NCBI RefSeq assembly: GCF_014654675.1
Contig: NZ_BNBC01000026.1
Coordinates: 78,562-135,688 of the forward strand
Length of the DNA stretch: 57,127 nucleotides
From: Streptomyces spiralis
GTDB lineage: Bacteria; Actinomycetota; Actinomycetes; Streptomycetales; Streptomycetaceae
Direction: 5' to 3'
Shown: positions 34,452-42,302 of the stretch, one piece after another
How the letters are laid out: each line of letters begins with the position of its first letter
Position numbering within the stretch: position 1 is the first letter of the stretch
Notes under the pieces: model-generated
Databases searched by the model: none
Told to the model about the DNA's origin: nothing
Seen by the model: only the letters and a program-made list of their open reading frames with translations
Made by a program: the position numbers and the translations under genes

Positions 34452-35660
34452 TCAGCCGCGCAGCACCAGCGCCTGCCCCGCCACCACCAGCAGCACCTGC
34501 TCGCACTCCGCGGCGAACCCCGCGTTCAGGCGGCCGAGTTCGTCGCGGTAGCGGCGGCCCGAGGCGGTGGCCGGGACAATGCCGGAGCCGACCTCGTTGG
34601 AGACCGCGACCACCGTCCGGCGGCTCGCCCGGACCGCGGCCGTCAGCTCCGCCACCCGCTCCCGCAGGGCCCGTTCGCCGCCGTCGGCCCACTCGGCGTC
34701 GTCCCAGGCGCCGACGGAGTCCATGGCGTCCGTCAGCCACAGCGACAGACAGTCGATCAGCAGCGGCGGACCCTCCTCCGCCAGCAGCGGCACCAGGTCA
34801 CAGGTCTCGGCCGTGCGCCAGGAGCCCGGCCGCCGCTCCCGGTGCGCCGCGACCCTGGCCGCCCACTCGGTGTCGCCGCCCCGGACGCCGCCCGTGGCCA
34901 CGTACAGCACCCCGGGGAAGGCCTCCAGCCGCCGTTCGGCCTCCATCGACTTGCCCGACCGCGCCCCGCCCAGCACCAGCGTGCGCCGCGGCACGTCCGG
35001 TACGTCCTCGTACGCCCCGACCGCCAGCGTGGTGCCGTCCGGCACCGCCCGCGCCCCGGCCGCCGCGAGCCGCCGCCGCAGCTCCGGCCCCGGTGGCACG
35101 TCATGGTCCAGGTGGACGGCGACGACGTCCGTGGCCGGGCCCGCCGCGCCCACCGCCCGCAGCTTGGCCAGGGCGTCCGGCCGCCCCACGACGTCCGCGA
35201 CGACCATGTCGTATGTCCGCGCCGTGTCCGTGTCCTCCTCCAGACCGGCCGGCGCGCCGCCCGGCGGCAGGTACAGCAGCCGCTCCCCGCCCGGCCCGGT
35301 CACCGCGTAGCCCGTGCCCGGCGCGTCCAGCGCCACCGCCCGCACCCGATGCCCCGTCAGCAGTGCCAGCTCCCGCCCGTCCGGCACCCGGCCCGGCTGC
35401 GGCAGCCCGGCCGGCACCTCGACGGCCGGCCCCTCGTGCGGATGCGACAGCAGCACCTGCCGTACGCCGCTCAGCGACGTGCCGGCCCGCGCGGCCGCGA
35501 ACGCCGCGCCCGGCGTCAGGTCCAGCAGCACCGCCCCGTCCACGAGCAGCGCCGTCGCCGCGCGCGCGTGCGCGCCGAGCGCCGTCGCGCAGGCCGCGCA
35601 GGGGCAGTGGGGGCGGGGAAGTCCCGCGGGGGCACCGGTGCCGAGCAGAGTCACGTCCAC
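34452..35660 (-). CDS. cobU: Metallo-beta-lactamase-like domain fused to adenosylcobinamide kinase/guanylyltransferase
   Basis: A 402-residue two-domain protein. Residues 1-215 are MBL-fold-like: LLGTGAPAGLPRPHCPCAAC resembles PhnP/phosphodiesterase openings and AVHLDHDVP is a later conserved block, but the metal motif HxHxDH reads H73-P-H75-E-G-P, so it is degenerate. Residues 225-402 are CobU: the P-loop GGARSGKS (231-238), a His273 at the GMP-accepting position, LLIDCLSLWLTDAM and VVAVSNEVGSGIVP. CobU activates adenosylcobinamide before CobS. The GTG at 35660 lacks a clear ribosome site. Convergent with the methyltransferase gene. Confidence 0.92.
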   Translation of the reverse strand: MDVTLLGTGAPAGLPRPHCPCAACATALGAHARAATALLVDGAVLLDLTPGAAFAAARAGTSLSGVRQVLLSHPHEGPAVEVPAGLPQPGRVPDGRELALLTGHRVRAVALDAPGTGYAVTGPGGERLLYLPPGGAPAGLEEDTDTARTYDMVVADVVGRPDALAKLRAVGAAGPATDVVAVHLDHDVPPGPELRRRLAAAGARAVPDGTTLAVGAYEDVPDVPRRTLVLGGARSGKSMEAERRLEAFPGVLYVATGGVRGGDTEWAARVAAHRERRPGSWRTAETCDLVPLLAEEGPPLLIDCLSLWLTDAMDSVGAWDDAEWADGGERALRERVAELTAAVRASRRTVVAVSNEVGSGIVPATASGRRYRDELGRLNAGFAAECEQVLLVVAGQALVLRG

Positions 35661-35774
35661 GGACCCGATTTTCCCGGGTCGCCGCAGGTCTTGCGCATCC
35701 GACTAGGCTGCGGGCAGGAGCCGGACCAAGATCCGGCTTCCGCTGTGGAGTGTGCTCACACCAGGGAGGCGTAC

Positions 35775-35993
35775 ATGGTGGCATGGACGTGGCGGTTCGA
35801 GACGGCCGACGGGACGGAGGTCCAGCCGGCGGTACAGCCCGAGGAGTTCACCACGCAGGGCGACGCCGAGTCCTGGATCGGGGAGAACTGGAAGGCCCTG
35901 CTCGACGGCGGCGCGGACCAGGTGCGGCTGTTCGAGGACTCCGCGGAGATCTACGGCCCGATGAGCCTGCACGCCGAAGGGGCCCCGGAGTAG
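35775..35993 (+). CDS. Small conserved actinobacterial protein
   Basis: A 72-residue acidic soluble protein starting MVAWTWRFETADGTEV, with QGDAESWIGENWKALLDGGADQVRLFEDSAEIYGPMSLH. Trp and acidic residues are frequent and no Cys or membrane segment is present. I recall this short family as widespread in actinobacteria with unknown function. A strong GGGAGG ribosome site lies 8 bases before the ATG, and a hairpin terminator follows, so it appears to be a single-gene unit. Confidence 0.8.
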   Translation: MVAWTWRFETADGTEVQPAVQPEEFTTQGDAESWIGENWKALLDGGADQVRLFEDSAEIYGPMSLHAEGAPE

Positions 35994-36006
35994 CTCCCCG
36001 TCCGGG

Positions 36007-36031
36007 GAGGGGCGGTCACCGGCCGCCCCTC
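36007..36031. terminator. Bidirectional hairpin terminator
   Basis: A 9-bp stem (36007-36015 with 36023-36031) between two convergent genes. Confidence 0.7.
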
Positions 36032-36050
36032 GCCCCCGTTTCCGTACGGC

Positions 36051-37202
36051 TCACTGCTCGCCCAGCGTGACCTCCGCCGTCTTCCTGGCGCCGTCGCGCG
36101 CGTACGTCACCGTCGTCTTCTGCCCCGGCTTGTCGGACGCCAGCGCCTCGGCCAGGGAGGTCATCGTCGTGATGTCGTCGTCGCCGACCCGGATGATGAC
36201 GTCCCCGGGCCGGATCCCCGCCCTGTCCGCCGCGCCGCCCGCCCTCACCTCGACCACGGCGACCCCGGCGGGCCGGTAGGAGGCGTCGACGACGGTGCGT
36301 CCGGTGATGCCCAGCGCCGCCCGCCCGGAGTCGACGACCTTGCCGTACTTCACGATCTGGCCGGCGATCGTCCTCGCCATCGACGCCGGGATCGCGAAGC
36401 CGATGCCGGGCGCCGCGCTGCCGCCGAGCTGGGGATCGGCGGCGGCGAGCGTCGGGATGCCGATGACCTCACCGTTCAGGTTCACCAGCGCGCCGCCGCT
36501 GTTGCCCGGGTTGATCGCGGCCGACGTCTGCACCATGTTGGCGATCGTGGCCCCGGTGCCGCCGCCCTGCCCCTCGCTCACGGTGCGCCCGGTCGCCGAC
36601 ACGATCCCCTCGGTCACGCTCGACGCCAGCCCGAGCGGCGAGCCCATGGCCAGGACGATCTGCCCGACCTCCACCTTCTGCGAGTCACCGAAGGTGGCCG
36701 CCTTCAGATCGGGCGGCACCTTGTCCAGCTTGACCACGGCGAGGTCCTGGTCCGGGTACGAGGAGACGAGCGTCGCGGTGAACGGCTGCCGGCCGCCCGC
36801 CGTGGTGACGCGGAACCGCTTCGCGTTCCCGACGACGTGCGCGTTGGTGACGATGTGCCCCTTGTCGTCGTACACCACGCCCGACCCCAGCTCAGTGCCG
36901 GTCTGGATCTGCACCACCGACGGCAGTACGTCCTTGATCACCCGCTGGTACTCGGCCTGGAGGTCGCCGGCGGTCGCGGGCGCGGCCACCTGCCGTTCCC
37001 CGGAGGCGTCCTTCGTCCTCGAGGCCGCGGCCTCCTCCGGAGTCGACGAGCCGTCGCAGCCGGACAGCAGCGCGACGCTGAAGATCACGGCGGCGGCGAG
37101 CCGAACGGCCGTCCGGAGAGCCGGCCGGAAGGAATGGGCACGGCGGGCTCGGGCGCGGCGGGCGCGGCGGGAACGGGCACGGCGGGAACCGGAAACGTCC
37201 AT
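36051..37202 (-). CDS. HtrA/DegP-type serine protease lipoprotein with PDZ domain
   Basis: A 383-residue extracytoplasmic protease. An extremely Arg-rich N-terminus precedes a hydrophobic signal and lipobox (LLSGC, Cys49). The trypsin-like domain has catalytic His122 (VTNAHVVG), Asp153 (YPDQDLAVVK) and Ser235 (INPGNSGGAL). One PDZ domain occupies about 295-380 (GVAVVEVRAGGAADRAGIRPGDVII). Such proteases degrade or refold misfolded exported proteins. The ATG at 37202 is the most upstream plausible start; a later start could skip the Arg tract, which derives from GC-rich simple sequence. The methyltransferase gene lies 79 bp upstream on the same strand. Confidence 0.9.
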   Translation of the reverse strand: MDVSGSRRARSRRARRARARRAHSFRPALRTAVRLAAAVIFSVALLSGCDGSSTPEEAAASRTKDASGERQVAAPATAGDLQAEYQRVIKDVLPSVVQIQTGTELGSGVVYDDKGHIVTNAHVVGNAKRFRVTTAGGRQPFTATLVSSYPDQDLAVVKLDKVPPDLKAATFGDSQKVEVGQIVLAMGSPLGLASSVTEGIVSATGRTVSEGQGGGTGATIANMVQTSAAINPGNSGGALVNLNGEVIGIPTLAAADPQLGGSAAPGIGFAIPASMARTIAGQIVKYGKVVDSGRAALGITGRTVVDASYRPAGVAVVEVRAGGAADRAGIRPGDVIIRVGDDDITTMTSLAEALASDKPGQKTTVTYARDGARKTAEVTLGEQ

Positions 37203-37281
37203 GCACCGAGTCTCACGGCGGGGTGAACACCCGGCTTGCCGGGCTCACCCGAACGAGCGGACCCGAAGAGAGACCGCGGCC

Positions 37282-38070
37282 TCAGCCGCGCACCCCGCAC
37301 AGATGCAGCAGCGCCGCGACCGCGCGGTACGGGTCGGTGCGTCCGGCCCGCTCCTCCGCCGCCAGCAGCGTCTCCACATCCGCCGGGGGCCGGGCGTCGT
37401 CAGCCGCCGTGTCCGTGAGGACCCGCACCCCGTACCAGGCGTGCAGCGGCGCCCCGATCCCGGCGAGCGTCGCCGTCAGATCGGCGAGCCGGTCCGCCCG
37501 CACATCCAGCCCCAGCCGGTTCCGGTACGCCGTCGTGTCGAACGCGGCCAGCGCCGCCGGCCAGTCGCCGGCCAGTCCCGGCCGCAGCGCCAGCGCGTCA
37601 CCGTTGCGCACCAGCAGCGACAGCAGTCCGCCGGGCGCGAGCATCCGGGCCAGCCCCGCCAGCAGCGGATCGGGCTCCTCGACGTACATCAGCACGCCGT
37701 GGCAGAGCACCACGTCGAAGCTGCCCGGCAGGAAGTGCACCCCGGTGTCCTGGCCGTCGCCCTCGACGATCCGCATCCGCGCCCGGATGCCCTCCGGCTC
37801 GGCGGCCAGCGCCTCGCGCGCCACGGAGATCATCTTCTGGTCGCGTTCCAGGCCGGTCACCTGGTGCCCCGCCCGTGCCAGCCGCAGCGCCTGCGTGCCC
37901 TGGCCCATGCCCACGTCGAGCACCCGCAGCCGCTGCCCGACCCGGAACCGCCCGGCTATCTGCTCGTCGAGCTGCCGGGCCACCAGCTCCTGCCGTACGA
38001 CATCACGCAGCCCGCCCAGCTTGTCCAGCCAGGCATCGGCCGCACCCCCGGTGAAAGGCTCCGCGCTCAG
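37282..38070 (-). CDS. SAM-dependent methyltransferase, apparent CTG start coupled to DUF3043 gene
   Basis: A 262-residue class I methyltransferase: SAM loop LDVGMGQGTQALRLARAGH, LERDQKMI at the ribose position and FDVVLCHGVLMYVEEP as motif II, resembling SmtA/CmoM-type enzymes. The reading frame lacks ATG, GTG or TTG in a plausible place. The first residues with family character, SAEPFTGGAADAWLDKLG, begin right after CTG at 38070. This CTG overlaps the upstream DUF3043 stop as CTGA and follows GGAGAG, so translational coupling from a CTG codon is inferred. An internal start would truncate the N-terminus. Confidence 0.78.
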   Translation of the reverse strand: MSAEPFTGGAADAWLDKLGGLRDVVRQELVARQLDEQIAGRFRVGQRLRVLDVGMGQGTQALRLARAGHQVTGLERDQKMISVAREALAAEPEGIRARMRIVEGDGQDTGVHFLPGSFDVVLCHGVLMYVEEPDPLLAGLARMLAPGGLLSLLVRNGDALALRPGLAGDWPAALAAFDTTAYRNRLGLDVRADRLADLTATLAGIGAPLHAWYGVRVLTDTAADDARPPADVETLLAAEERAGRTDPYRAVAALLHLCGVRG

Positions 38071-38666
38071 GGCCGCTCTCCGCGCTTGACCTGCGGCTTC
38101 GGCAGCCGGAGCCGGCGCATCTGCAGGGAGCGCATCAGGGCGTAGGCGACCGCGCCCCGCTTGTTCTCGGCCGGGAAGCGCTCGGCGAGCCGCTTCTTCA
38201 GCCGGAAACCGGTGACGATCGAGTCCAGCACGATCAGCACGATCACGACGAGCCACAGCAGCAGAGCCAGGTTCTGCAGGTAGCCCACCCGCACCATGCT
38301 CAGCACCAGGATGACCACGGCCATCGGCAGGAAGAACTCCGCGATGTTGAACCGGGAGTCGATGAAGTCGCGGGCGAACCGGCGCACCGGGCCCTTGTCG
38401 CGGGCCGGGAGGTAGCGCTCGTCGCCGCTGGCCAGCGCCTGGCGCTGCCGCTCCATCTGCGTACGGCGCTCCTCGCGCTGCCGCTTGGCGGCTTCCTTGC
38501 GCGAGGTCGGCGTGTTGGCCACGCTGCGGCGCTGGGACTGGGCCTCACTGCGCTTGGGCGTGGGGCGGCCCTTGGGCGCCTGCGGGTCACGGGTCTGCTT
38601 GGAGAAGTTCACCGGCGCCTTGTCGGCGGCCGGGGCCTTCTCTTCCTTGGCACGGCTACGGAACAC
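38067..38666 (-). CDS. DUF3043 membrane protein
   Basis: A 199-residue protein. The basic, disordered N-terminal 100 residues (VFRSRAKEEKAPAADKA, KGRPTPKRSEAQSQRR) are followed by DKGPVRRFARDFIDSRFNIAEFFLP and two hydrophobic helices. The C-terminus is basic, ending LPKPQVKRGERP. This is the actinobacterial DUF3043 family, of unknown function. The GTG at 38666 is preferred over the ATG at 38696 because TACCCT, a -10 sequence, ends 8 bases before it and would make the mRNA leaderless. Divergent from pspA; overlaps the downstream methyltransferase. Confidence 0.88.
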   Translation of the reverse strand: MFRSRAKEEKAPAADKAPVNFSKQTRDPQAPKGRPTPKRSEAQSQRRSVANTPTSRKEAAKRQREERRTQMERQRQALASGDERYLPARDKGPVRRFARDFIDSRFNIAEFFLPMAVVILVLSMVRVGYLQNLALLLWLVVIVLIVLDSIVTGFRLKKRLAERFPAENKRGAVAYALMRSLQMRRLRLPKPQVKRGERP

Positions 38667-38674
38667 AAAACCCA

Positions 38675-38680
38675 AGGGTA
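38675..38680 (-). promoter_or_regulatory. -10 element TACCCT, possible leaderless start
   Basis: TACCCT on the minus strand ends 8 bases before the DUF3043 GTG. The sensor kinase gene at 40136 has the same element at the same distance. Confidence 0.5.
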
Positions 38681-38951
38681 AGGGCTTGACCCGCATGGAC
38701 CCCAGCCCCGCGGGGAACGATCCGGCAACACCGGTCGTCTCCAAGGGGACAGAGGGGACGTTGCGCACGCGGCCGGCCGACGGTGCCCGGGGGTCACCTA
38801 CTCCCTACGCCGGAGCGGAAACGGGCGCAGTCGTCCTTGGGGATGACCGCATCCGTTCCCGAACAGTGCGGTAATGGATGCAGGGCCCGTACTGTGGGTT
38901 CTGTCGCAGAGCTGTGAGCTGGAGTCCGTCAGAAGGGGGCGCGCGAAGCCC

Positions 38952-39749
38952 ATGAGCGGTGTCATGAAGCGTATGGGGATGATCTTCCGCGCGAAGGCGA
39001 ACAAGGCCCTTGACCGGGCCGAGGACCCGCGCGAGACCCTCGATTACTCGTACCAGAAGCAGCTGGAGCTGTTGCAGAAGGTGCGGCGCGGCGTCGCCGA
39101 CGTGGCGACCAGCCGCAAGCGCCTGGAGCTCCAGCTCAACCAGCTGCAGCAGCAGTCCACCAAGCTGGAGGACCAGGGCCGCAAGGCGCTCGCGCTGGGC
39201 CGCGAGGACCTGGCCCGCGAGGCGCTCTCCCGCAAGGCCGCCCTCCAGCAGCAGGTGACGGACCTCGAGACGCAGCACGCGACCCTCCAGGGCGAGGAGG
39301 AGAAGCTCACCCTGGCCGCCCAGCGCCTCCAGGCCAAGGTCGACGCCTTCCGTACCCGCAAGGAGACGATCAAGGCGACCTACACCGCTGCCCAGGCGCA
39401 GACCCGGATCGGCGAGGCGTTCTCCGGCATCTCCGAGGAGATGGGCGACGTCGGCCTGGCCATCCAGCGCGCCGAGGACAAGACCGCCCAGCTCCAGGCC
39501 CGCGCCGGCGCCATCGACGAGCTGCTCGCCTCCGGCGCCCTGGACGACCCCACCGGCATGGCCAAGGACGACATCGCCGCCGAGCTGGACCGGATCTCCG
39601 GTGGTACGGATGTGGAGCTGGAGCTCCAGCGCATGAAGGCGGAGCTGGCCGGAGGCTCGTCCGCGGACCGGCAGGCCATCGAGGGCGGCCAGGGCCAGGC
39701 GCAGCCCCAGCAGCAGCCGCAGGACACCCCCCGCTTCGACAAGCAGTAG
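38952..39749 (+). CDS. pspA: PspA/IM30 family phage-shock protein
   Basis: A 265-residue almost entirely coiled-coil protein. The start MSGVMKRMGMIFRAKANKALDRAEDP gives the amphipathic membrane-binding N-terminal helix, followed by long heptad-rich helices (about residues 25-215). The tail is Gln/Gly-rich. PspA/Vipp1/IM30 proteins are ESCRT-III relatives that stabilise stressed membranes. The ATG at 38952 is preferred over upstream in-frame ATG 38874, which adds non-conserved residues; AGAAGGGGG lies about 12 bases upstream. First gene of a unit with the PspA-associated protein and perhaps the two-component system. Confidence 0.93.
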   Translation: MSGVMKRMGMIFRAKANKALDRAEDPRETLDYSYQKQLELLQKVRRGVADVATSRKRLELQLNQLQQQSTKLEDQGRKALALGREDLAREALSRKAALQQQVTDLETQHATLQGEEEKLTLAAQRLQAKVDAFRTRKETIKATYTAAQAQTRIGEAFSGISEEMGDVGLAIQRAEDKTAQLQARAGAIDELLASGALDDPTGMAKDDIAAELDRISGGTDVELELQRMKAELAGGSSADRQAIEGGQGQAQPQQQPQDTPRFDKQ

Positions 39750-39794
39750 ACCCACTCACCGACAGCCGGGGCCCACGCCGCCGAGGAGGGCGAC

Positions 39795-40073
39795 ATGATC
39801 GTACGGATCATGGGGGAGGGACAGGTGAGGCTGGCCGACGGCCACCTCGCCGAGCTCAACAAACTGGACGAGGAACTCCTGGCGGAGATGGAGAACGGCG
39901 ACGGCCCCGGCTTCCGCCGCACCCTGCACAGCCTGCTCTCCAGGGTCCGTGACCTGGGCGAACCCCTGCCGGACGACTCCCTGGAACCGTCCGAGCTGAT
40001 CCTGCCGTCCCCGGACGCCACCCTCCAGGAGGTACGGGACCTGCTCAGCGACGACGGCCTGATCCCTGGGTGA
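39795..40073 (+). CDS. PspA-associated (PspAA-domain) protein
   Basis: A 92-residue acidic protein with MIVRIMGEGQVRLADGHLAELNKLDEELLAEMENG, the PspA-associated domain that accompanies PspA in actinobacteria, and a C-terminal helical segment (LQEVRDLLSDDGLIPG). A strong GAGGAGG ribosome site precedes the ATG. It lies 45 bp after pspA and its stop overlaps an alternative GTG of the kinase gene, so pspA, this gene and the kinase may form one unit. Confidence 0.88.
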   Translation: MIVRIMGEGQVRLADGHLAELNKLDEELLAEMENGDGPGFRRTLHSLLSRVRDLGEPLPDDSLEPSELILPSPDATLQEVRDLLSDDGLIPG

Positions 40074-40121
40074 CCGTCCCGTCCGGGGACCGTGCGCGGT
40101 CCGTCCTGCGTGAGCACCCCG

Positions 40122-40127
40122 TACCCT
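40122..40127 (+). promoter_or_regulatory. -10 element TACCCT for the kinase gene, possible leaderless start
   Basis: TACCCT ends 8 bases before the GTG at 40136, giving an internal promoter downstream of the PspAA gene. Confidence 0.45.
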
Positions 40128-40135
40128 ACGCAGGC

Positions 40136-41398
40136 GTGACCACCTCGCTCGACCGCGCCCGCTTTCGGATCAAGGCGCACCCCCTCGCCCTGGACGCGGC
40201 CCTCGCGGCCGCCGTCCTCGTGTGCATGGTGGTCGGGTCCTTCGCGGACCCCCGCGGGGAGAACGGCGTCAGCTGGGCCGTCCGCCGGCCGGAGCTGCTC
40301 AGCCTCGTCCTGATGACCCTCGGCGCCGCCGCGCTCGTCCTGCGCCGCCGTGCCCCGCGCACGGTCCTCGCCGTCACCGGCACCGTCTCCGTGCTCGAGT
40401 GCGTCACCGGCGACCCGCGCGCCCCCGTCGCCATGTCCGCCGTCATCGCCCTCTACACCGTCGCCGCCACCACCGACCGCCCCACCACCTGGCGCCTGGG
40501 CCTGACCACCATGACCGTGCTGACCGGCGCCGCCATGCTCGGCGGGACGCTGCCCTGGTACGCCCAGGAGAACCTCGCCATCTTCGCCTGGACCGGCATG
40601 GCCGCCGCCGGCGGCGACGCCGTGCGCAGCCGCCGCGCCTTCGTGCGCGCCATGCAGGAGCGCGCCGAACGCGCCGAACGCACCCGCGAGGAGGAGGCCC
40701 GCCGGCGCGTGGCCGAGGAGCGGCTGCGTATCGCGCGCGATCTGCACGACGTGGTCGCCCACCACATCGCCCTGGTCAATGTGCAGGCCGGAGTCGCCGC
40801 GCACGTCATGGACAAGCGCCCCGACCAGGCCAAGGAGGCGCTCGCCCACGTCCGGGAGGCCGGCCGGTCCGCGCTGAACGAGCTGCGCGCCACCGTCGGA
40901 CTGCTCCGGCAGTCCGACGACCCGGAGGCCCCCACCGAACCCGCCCCCGGCCTGCACCGCCTGGACGAACTCGTCGGCACCTTCCGCAGCGCCGGCCTGC
41001 ACGTCGAGGTCGCCCGCGCCGACCAGGGCACCACCCTGCCCGCCGCCGTCGACCTGGCCGCGTTCCGCATCGTCCAGGAAGCCCTCACCAACGTGCAGAA
41101 ACACGCCGGCGGCCAGGCCCGGGCCGAGGTCAGCGTCGTACGGGTGGGGCCGAACGTCGAGATCACCGTCCTCGACGACGGCGCCGGCGGCGGTCAGGAC
41201 CCCGCCACCGGCGGCGGCCACGGACTGCTGGGCATGCGGGAGCGGGTCACCGCCATCGGCGGCACCCTCACCACCGGCCCCCGCTACGGCGGCGGCTTCC
41301 GCGTCCATGCGATCCTGCCCCTCCACACCCGCACCAGCACCAGAACCACCGACAACAGCAACAGCAACAGCACCCGCGCCCCGGGGGACGCCGCATGA
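40136..41398 (+). CDS. Two-component sensor histidine kinase (HisKA_3/NarX type)
   Basis: A 420-residue kinase with four hydrophobic helices in the first 150 residues, a short coiled coil, then a HisKA_3 dimerisation domain with phosphoacceptor His204 (RIARDLHDVVAHHIALVN) and an HATPase domain (NVQKHAGGQARAEV as N box, LDDGAGGG, GHGLLGMRERV). The sensor has no large extracellular loop, as in kinases that sense membrane perturbation. The C-terminus has a Thr/Asn/Ser low-complexity tail coded by CAGCAA-like repeats. GTG 40136 is preferred over GTG 40070. Its stop overlaps the response regulator as ATGA. Confidence 0.92.
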   Translation: MTTSLDRARFRIKAHPLALDAALAAAVLVCMVVGSFADPRGENGVSWAVRRPELLSLVLMTLGAAALVLRRRAPRTVLAVTGTVSVLECVTGDPRAPVAMSAVIALYTVAATTDRPTTWRLGLTTMTVLTGAAMLGGTLPWYAQENLAIFAWTGMAAAGGDAVRSRRAFVRAMQERAERAERTREEEARRRVAEERLRIARDLHDVVAHHIALVNVQAGVAAHVMDKRPDQAKEALAHVREAGRSALNELRATVGLLRQSDDPEAPTEPAPGLHRLDELVGTFRSAGLHVEVARADQGTTLPAAVDLAAFRIVQEALTNVQKHAGGQARAEVSVVRVGPNVEITVLDDGAGGGQDPATGGGHGLLGMRERVTAIGGTLTTGPRYGGGFRVHAILPLHTRTSTRTTDNSNSNSTRAPGDAA

Positions 41399-42078
41399 CG
41401 ATCCGTGTCCTGCTCGCCGACGACCAGGCCCTGCTGCGCAGCGCCTTCCGCGTGCTCGTCGACTCCGAGCCCGACATGGAGGTGGTCGGCGAGGCGTCCG
41501 AGGGCGCCGAGGCGGTGCGCCTGGCGAAGGATCAGCGCGCCGACGTCGTCCTGATGGACATCCGCATGCCGGGCACGGACGGACTGGCCGCCACCCGCCT
41601 GATCAGCGCCGATCCCGCCCTCGCCGAGGTCCGCGTGGTCATCCTGACCACCTTCGAGGTCGACGACTACGTGGTGCAGGCGCTGCGCGCGGGCGCCTCC
41701 GGCTTCCTCGGCAAGGGCAGCGAGCCCGAGGAACTGCTCAGCGCCATCCGGATCGCCGCCGGGGGAGAGGCACTGCTGTCCCCGGCCGCCACCAAGGGCC
41801 TGATCGCCCGCTTCCTCGCGCAGGGCGACGCCGCGGACGACGGCCGCGACCCGGCCCGCTCGGAGCGGCTGGACGCGCTGACCGTGCGCGAGCGCGAGGT
41901 GCTCGTCCAGGTCGCCGGCGGACACTCCAACGACGAGATCGCCGAACGTCTCCAGGTCAGCCCGCTGACCGTGAAGACCCACGTCAACCGGGCCATGGCC
42001 AAGCTCGGCGCCCGCGACCGGGCGCAGCTCGTCGTCATCGCCTACGAGTCCGGGCTGGTGCGCCCCAGGGCCGACTGA
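41395..42078 (+). CDS. NarL/FixJ-family response regulator
   Basis: A 227-residue regulator. The receiver domain has acidic pocket Asp9-Asp10, phosphoacceptor Asp55 (VVLMDIRMPG), switch Thr-Thr (VVILTTFE) and Lys105 (FLGKG). The LuxR-type helix-turn-helix occupies about 160-225 (LTVREREVLVQVAGGHSNDEIA, LTVKTHVNRAMAKL). It starts within the kinase stop (ATGA), showing translational coupling. A perfect palindrome lies 26 bp past its stop and upstream of the RND gene, which is therefore the likely target (inference). Confidence 0.95.
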   Translation: MTIRVLLADDQALLRSAFRVLVDSEPDMEVVGEASEGAEAVRLAKDQRADVVLMDIRMPGTDGLAATRLISADPALAEVRVVILTTFEVDDYVVQALRAGASGFLGKGSEPEELLSAIRIAAGGEALLSPAATKGLIARFLAQGDAADDGRDPARSERLDALTVREREVLVQVAGGHSNDEIAERLQVSPLTVKTHVNRAMAKLGARDRAQLVVIAYESGLVRPRAD

Positions 42079-42103
42079 GCCCCGCCGGACCCGGTACGTC
42101 CAA

Positions 42104-42123
42104 GGGTGGAGTGCACTCCACCC
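42104..42123. promoter_or_regulatory. Perfect 20-bp palindrome between response regulator and RND gene
   Basis: GGGTGGAGTGCACTCCACCC is fully symmetric. GGAGT and ACTCC elements recur just downstream (42124-42144). It may be an operator for the adjacent NarL-type regulator or for another dimeric repressor of the pump. It lacks a loop and a T-run, so a terminator role is less likely. Confidence 0.5.
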
Positions 42124-42302
42124 GGGAGTACTGCGCCCGGAGTAGGCGCGCCGTAAGGAAATGGACCAGGGGGCTACGGAACGGCCGGTGCCGATACCGG
42201 AGGGTGTAGGGGTGGGCGCGTCTGCGCGCCCGTGCCGCGTTCGGCAGCTCACCGCCGCTCACCGACGTTCACGGACGTCCACCGGAAGAGAGACCCTGAC
42301 CC

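Noticed and set aside
27698..35660. Possible cobalamin riboswitch near cobS, cobT or cobU
   Set aside because: I searched the leaders by eye for a B12-box-like conserved core and saw none. cobT in particular seems to have almost no 5' leader.
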